Shown here: piece by piece, positions 41,696 through 43,796 of the stretch
Position numbering within the stretch: position 1 is the first letter of the stretch
Layout: the number at the start of each line of letters is the position of its first letter
From: a virus
Length of the DNA stretch: 43,796 nucleotides
Virus record (IMG/VR): IMGVR_UViG_3300021437_000034
Coordinates: 1 to 43,796 of that record
Direction: 5' to 3' (one strand)
The notes under the pieces: model-generated
Database searches by the model: none
Seen by the model: only the letters and a program-made list of their open reading frames with translations
What the model was told of the DNA's origin: nothing
Translations under genes and position numbers: made by a program

Positions 41696-41727
41696 TAGCG
41701 GGGCTACCGTTAAATAGGGAGGTTTAA

Positions 41728-42639
41728 ATGCGCGTATATGGAGATTTAAAAGCAGCAGCGTTTGAGTCACTTTCAAGTGACCCATCGGCTGGAGTAGCGG
41801 GAAGATTTTTTCTAAACTCTACTTCTAGTCTTTTCAAGATAGATGATGGCACAAGTATTCGTGCATTTCTTCGAAACGACCAAAAAATTATCATTGGAAA
41901 CAGTGGAACTGCTTCTACAAATGTTCGGTTTAACCGAGCTGGAACATCACTCCTCCAGTTGGTTTTGGGAAGTGATACGACTGCTGAGGGCTCATTATCC
42001 ACCTCTCTTGCTCAGTTGTCATCTAGGGTAGAAAATTATACGGACGCGACTAAACCTGCGGCTGGAAATGCTGGTCGAGTTATCTTTTTATCTGACCTTG
42101 GTGTTTTCATGGGTGATAATGGTACCAGTTTCGCTTCTCTGGGCGGGGGTGGAGCAGGGGGCTCACTCAAATGGGTGGAATCCACGGGAGTGGCCCCTTT
42201 ACTTGCAAATGAAGGAAATGTTGAAGTCTACAAGTATTCTTTAGCGGATGCTGGGACTCAAGCTCTTTATGCAGCGGTAAAAGTACCAACTTCGTATGTT
42301 TCTGGCAGACAAATATCCATGAAGCTTCCAGTGTACTCCGTTGATGCAAGTGGAACTTTCTTAATTCAAGCAGTCTCCACTCTTATTCGAATTGGTGTGG
42401 ATGCGTACACTTCTACGACAAATCAAAGAACGACAACAAATGCAGCAATTACGGCTTCGGGCGCAAATCAGAACATTCCGCAGTCCGTATCGCTTGATCT
42501 AACTGATTCGACAGGTAAGATAAATGGCGTAGCTGTTTCTGGTGGGGATATGATTATCGTTAAACTTATTCGAGGTTCTGACACAGCGGCATCTGAGGTT
42601 AGAGCTTTAACATTCGCTTCGGAGGTAACACTGTCATGA
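41728..42639 (+). CDS. Virion appendage protein
   Basis: A 303-residue protein with GGGAGG before the ATG. N-terminal beta-rich half with SSLFKIDDGTSIRAFL and IGNSGTASTNVRFNRAG, then a Gly-rich hinge (GGGGAGGS) and a C-terminal domain (residues 150-303) resembling a small globular beta fold. The last bases overlap the ATG of the next gene (ATGA). Its N-terminal unit resembles that of fibre proteins; it may be the cap or base of the neighbour appendage. Confidence 0.65.
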   Translation: MRVYGDLKAAAFESLSSDPSAGVAGRFFLNSTSSLFKIDDGTSIRAFLRNDQKIIIGNSGTASTNVRFNRAGTSLLQLVLGSDTTAEGSLSTSLAQLSSRVENYTDATKPAAGNAGRVIFLSDLGVFMGDNGTSFASLGGGGAGGSLKWVESTGVAPLLANEGNVEVYKYSLADAGTQALYAAVKVPTSYVSGRQISMKLPVYSVDASGTFLIQAVSTLIRIGVDAYTSTTNQRTTTNAAITASGANQNIPQSVSLDLTDSTGKINGVAVSGGDMIIVKLIRGSDTAASEVRALTFASEVTLS

Positions 42640-43796
42640 GAAATTTATTAACTCTGCTCGCACTTTTGTTCTCATTTAGCGCAATTGCGCAAGTGAGCAC
42701 AACAACTCTCAACCAGACCTTAGATAAAAACTATCTAACCAATGGTGGGTTTGAGAATGGAAAAATAGGATATGCAACATACAAGAATACAGCGCAAGCT
42801 TTGCCTGTTTCTGGTACTGGTGGAAGTCCATCGGTTACACTTACCGTATCCACAAGTTCTCCTATTGCGGATAAAGCAAGTGGTATTTTAACCAAGGGTG
42901 CTTCGAACCTTCAGGGTGAGGGTATTTCCTATAATTTTAGCGTGGAACCTGCGGCAAAAGGCAGCCAGCTTACTATTTCAGGTCTTTACCAGATTGTTTC
43001 TGGTACATACTCTGGTGGAACAAGCACTACTGATTCAGATGTTGAAGTATATGTGTACGATGTGGACGCAGGTCAGTTGATTCAACCTTCTGGGTACAAG
43101 CTAGACGGTGGGGTGACAGGACTTAGCTTCCCATACAAAATAAACGCAACCTTCCAGTCTAGTTCTTCTTCCACAAACTATCGGTTAATTCTTCATGTGG
43201 CCACGACCTCAACTGCTGCATATTCTTTGCGTCTTGACCAGATCAAAGTGTCCATGCAGTCCAAGAGTCAGGGACCGCCCATTGGGGATCTTAAATCATA
43301 CACGCCTACATTTAGTTCCCCTTTTGGTTCACCAACAAACATTAACTTTACATATCGACGAATAGGAGATTCTCTTCATGTGATGGGGGTGTTCACTCCT
43401 GGGTCAATTACTATTGCCGCTCCTGGCAGTATTTCTCTACCTTCTGGTCTTTCAATTGATACCACAAAAATCACAGTAACAAATACGACTGCTTCTGCTG
43501 GTATGGAGGTTGGTTCCTGGTTTAATAATGCCGCTGCAAATAACGCTGGTGCAATTGTCGTGGCCCCAGGCACAAGTTCAAGTCTTGTGTATTTTGGTGT
43601 CAACACAAACTCTTCTGGGATGTTGATTGCTGGAAACGTAAATACCTTTATGACTGGTGGGGGTGTTGTTTCCGTAGATTTTACAGTTCCCATAGCGGGT
43701 TGGTCTGCCAACACCCTAATGTCCGACTCAGCTGACACCCGACCAGTTGTTTTTCACGGTCAGTCAACGGCAAATACTGTATTCACAGCCACAACG
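42636..43796 (+). CDS. Appendage protein with Sec signal peptide, N-terminal part (3' end outside the window)
   Basis: 387 codons are visible; the frame is open at the right edge. It starts with a clear signal peptide (NLLTLLALLFSFSAIA, cleavage predicted near Ala19-Gln20), followed by NYLTNGGFENGKIGY, a carbohydrate-binding-module-like opening. A beta domain to about 210, then a second beta region (250-387), follow. The last visible residues and the first residues of the left-edge frame align well with the pattern of the next repeat in the left-edge part, which suggests the two pieces form one gene of about 650 codons. A signal peptide on a virion-cluster protein is unusual. Confidence 0.7.
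   Translation, partial: MRNLLTLLALLFSFSAIAQVSTTTLNQTLDKNYLTNGGFENGKIGYATYKNTAQALPVSGTGGSPSVTLTVSTSSPIADKASGILTKGASNLQGEGISYNFSVEPAAKGSQLTISGLYQIVSGTYSGGTSTTDSDVEVYVYDVDAGQLIQPSGYKLDGGVTGLSFPYKINATFQSSSSSTNYRLILHVATTSTAAYSLRLDQIKVSMQSKSQGPPIGDLKSYTPTFSSPFGSPTNINFTYRRIGDSLHVMGVFTPGSITIAAPGSISLPSGLSIDTTKITVTNTTASAGMEVGSWFNNAAANNAGAIVVAPGTSSSLVYFGVNTNSSGMLIAGNVNTFMTGGGVVSVDFTVPIAGWSANTLMSDSADTRPVVFHGQSTANTVFTATT

Noticed and set aside
1-43796. tRNA genes, CRISPR arrays, reverse transcriptase/diversity-generating elements
   Set aside because: No T-arm-like GTTCGAATC with cloverleaf context, no regularly spaced short repeats and no YxDD reverse transcriptase motif were found by eye.

Overview
The window looks like an essentially complete genome of a tailed, podovirus-type bacteriophage (Caudoviricetes) of about 44 kb, cut inside one tail gene. 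The open gene at the right edge (N-terminal part) and the open frame at the left edge (C-terminal part) look like two halves of one protein. Nearly every base is coding, genes often overlap by ATGA or TAATG, and there are no tRNA, rRNA or bacterial housekeeping genes. Strong purine-rich Shine-Dalgarno sites and Sec-type signal peptides, one with a lipobox, point to a bacterial host, probably Gram-negative. The style of the secreted and fibre-like proteins might fit a Bdellovibrionota-like host, but that is a guess.

Layout. (1) Virion genes on the + strand start near 25.25 kb: small terminase candidate, large terminase, a small linker protein, P22-size portal, scaffold-like protein and major capsid protein with a strong terminator behind it. 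A long fibre/appendage block follows (32.25 kb to the right edge). It continues at the left edge with the end of the appendage gene, a lysis cassette (membrane protein, M15 peptidase endolysin, a second membrane protein), the nozzle-like protein, the head-tail adaptor and a set of ejection proteins ending at 10.54 kb. (2) The early and replication genes are on the - strand from 19.1 kb down to 10.5 kb: membrane coiled-coil protein, XRE regulator, zinc-ribbon proteins, several small unknowns, a lipoprotein with a previously hidden 27-residue membrane peptide, an SNF2-type helicase, an SSB-like protein with an acidic tail, family A DNA polymerase, and a VRR-NUC nuclease whose gene overlaps the polymerase gene by 113 bases. 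(3) A + strand unit at 19.3-22.3 kb carries a fused TOPRIM primase / SF3 helicase and one unknown gene. (4) A - strand accessory block at 22.35-24.74 kb holds a minimal tyrosine recombinase with three small coupled genes, visibly richer in G+C than its surroundings, and two A+T-rich unknown genes.

How it works together. No phage RNA polymerase is visible, so host RNA polymerase must transcribe everything. The XRE protein beside the divergent region at 19.1-19.29 kb is the obvious switch candidate. Replication would use the primase-helicase, polymerase, SSB-like protein, SNF2 helicase and VRR-NUC nuclease. A cluster of GGGGCA motifs over the end of the primase-helicase gene, next to a sharp strand-composition switch inside that gene, is my best candidate for the replication origin and the most interesting non-coding signal here. 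Packaging and head genes look P22-like while the polymerase looks T7-like, so the phage is a mosaic; the recombinase raises the possibility of a temperate or plasmid-like lifestyle. All assignments come from reading motifs by eye; no database search was run.
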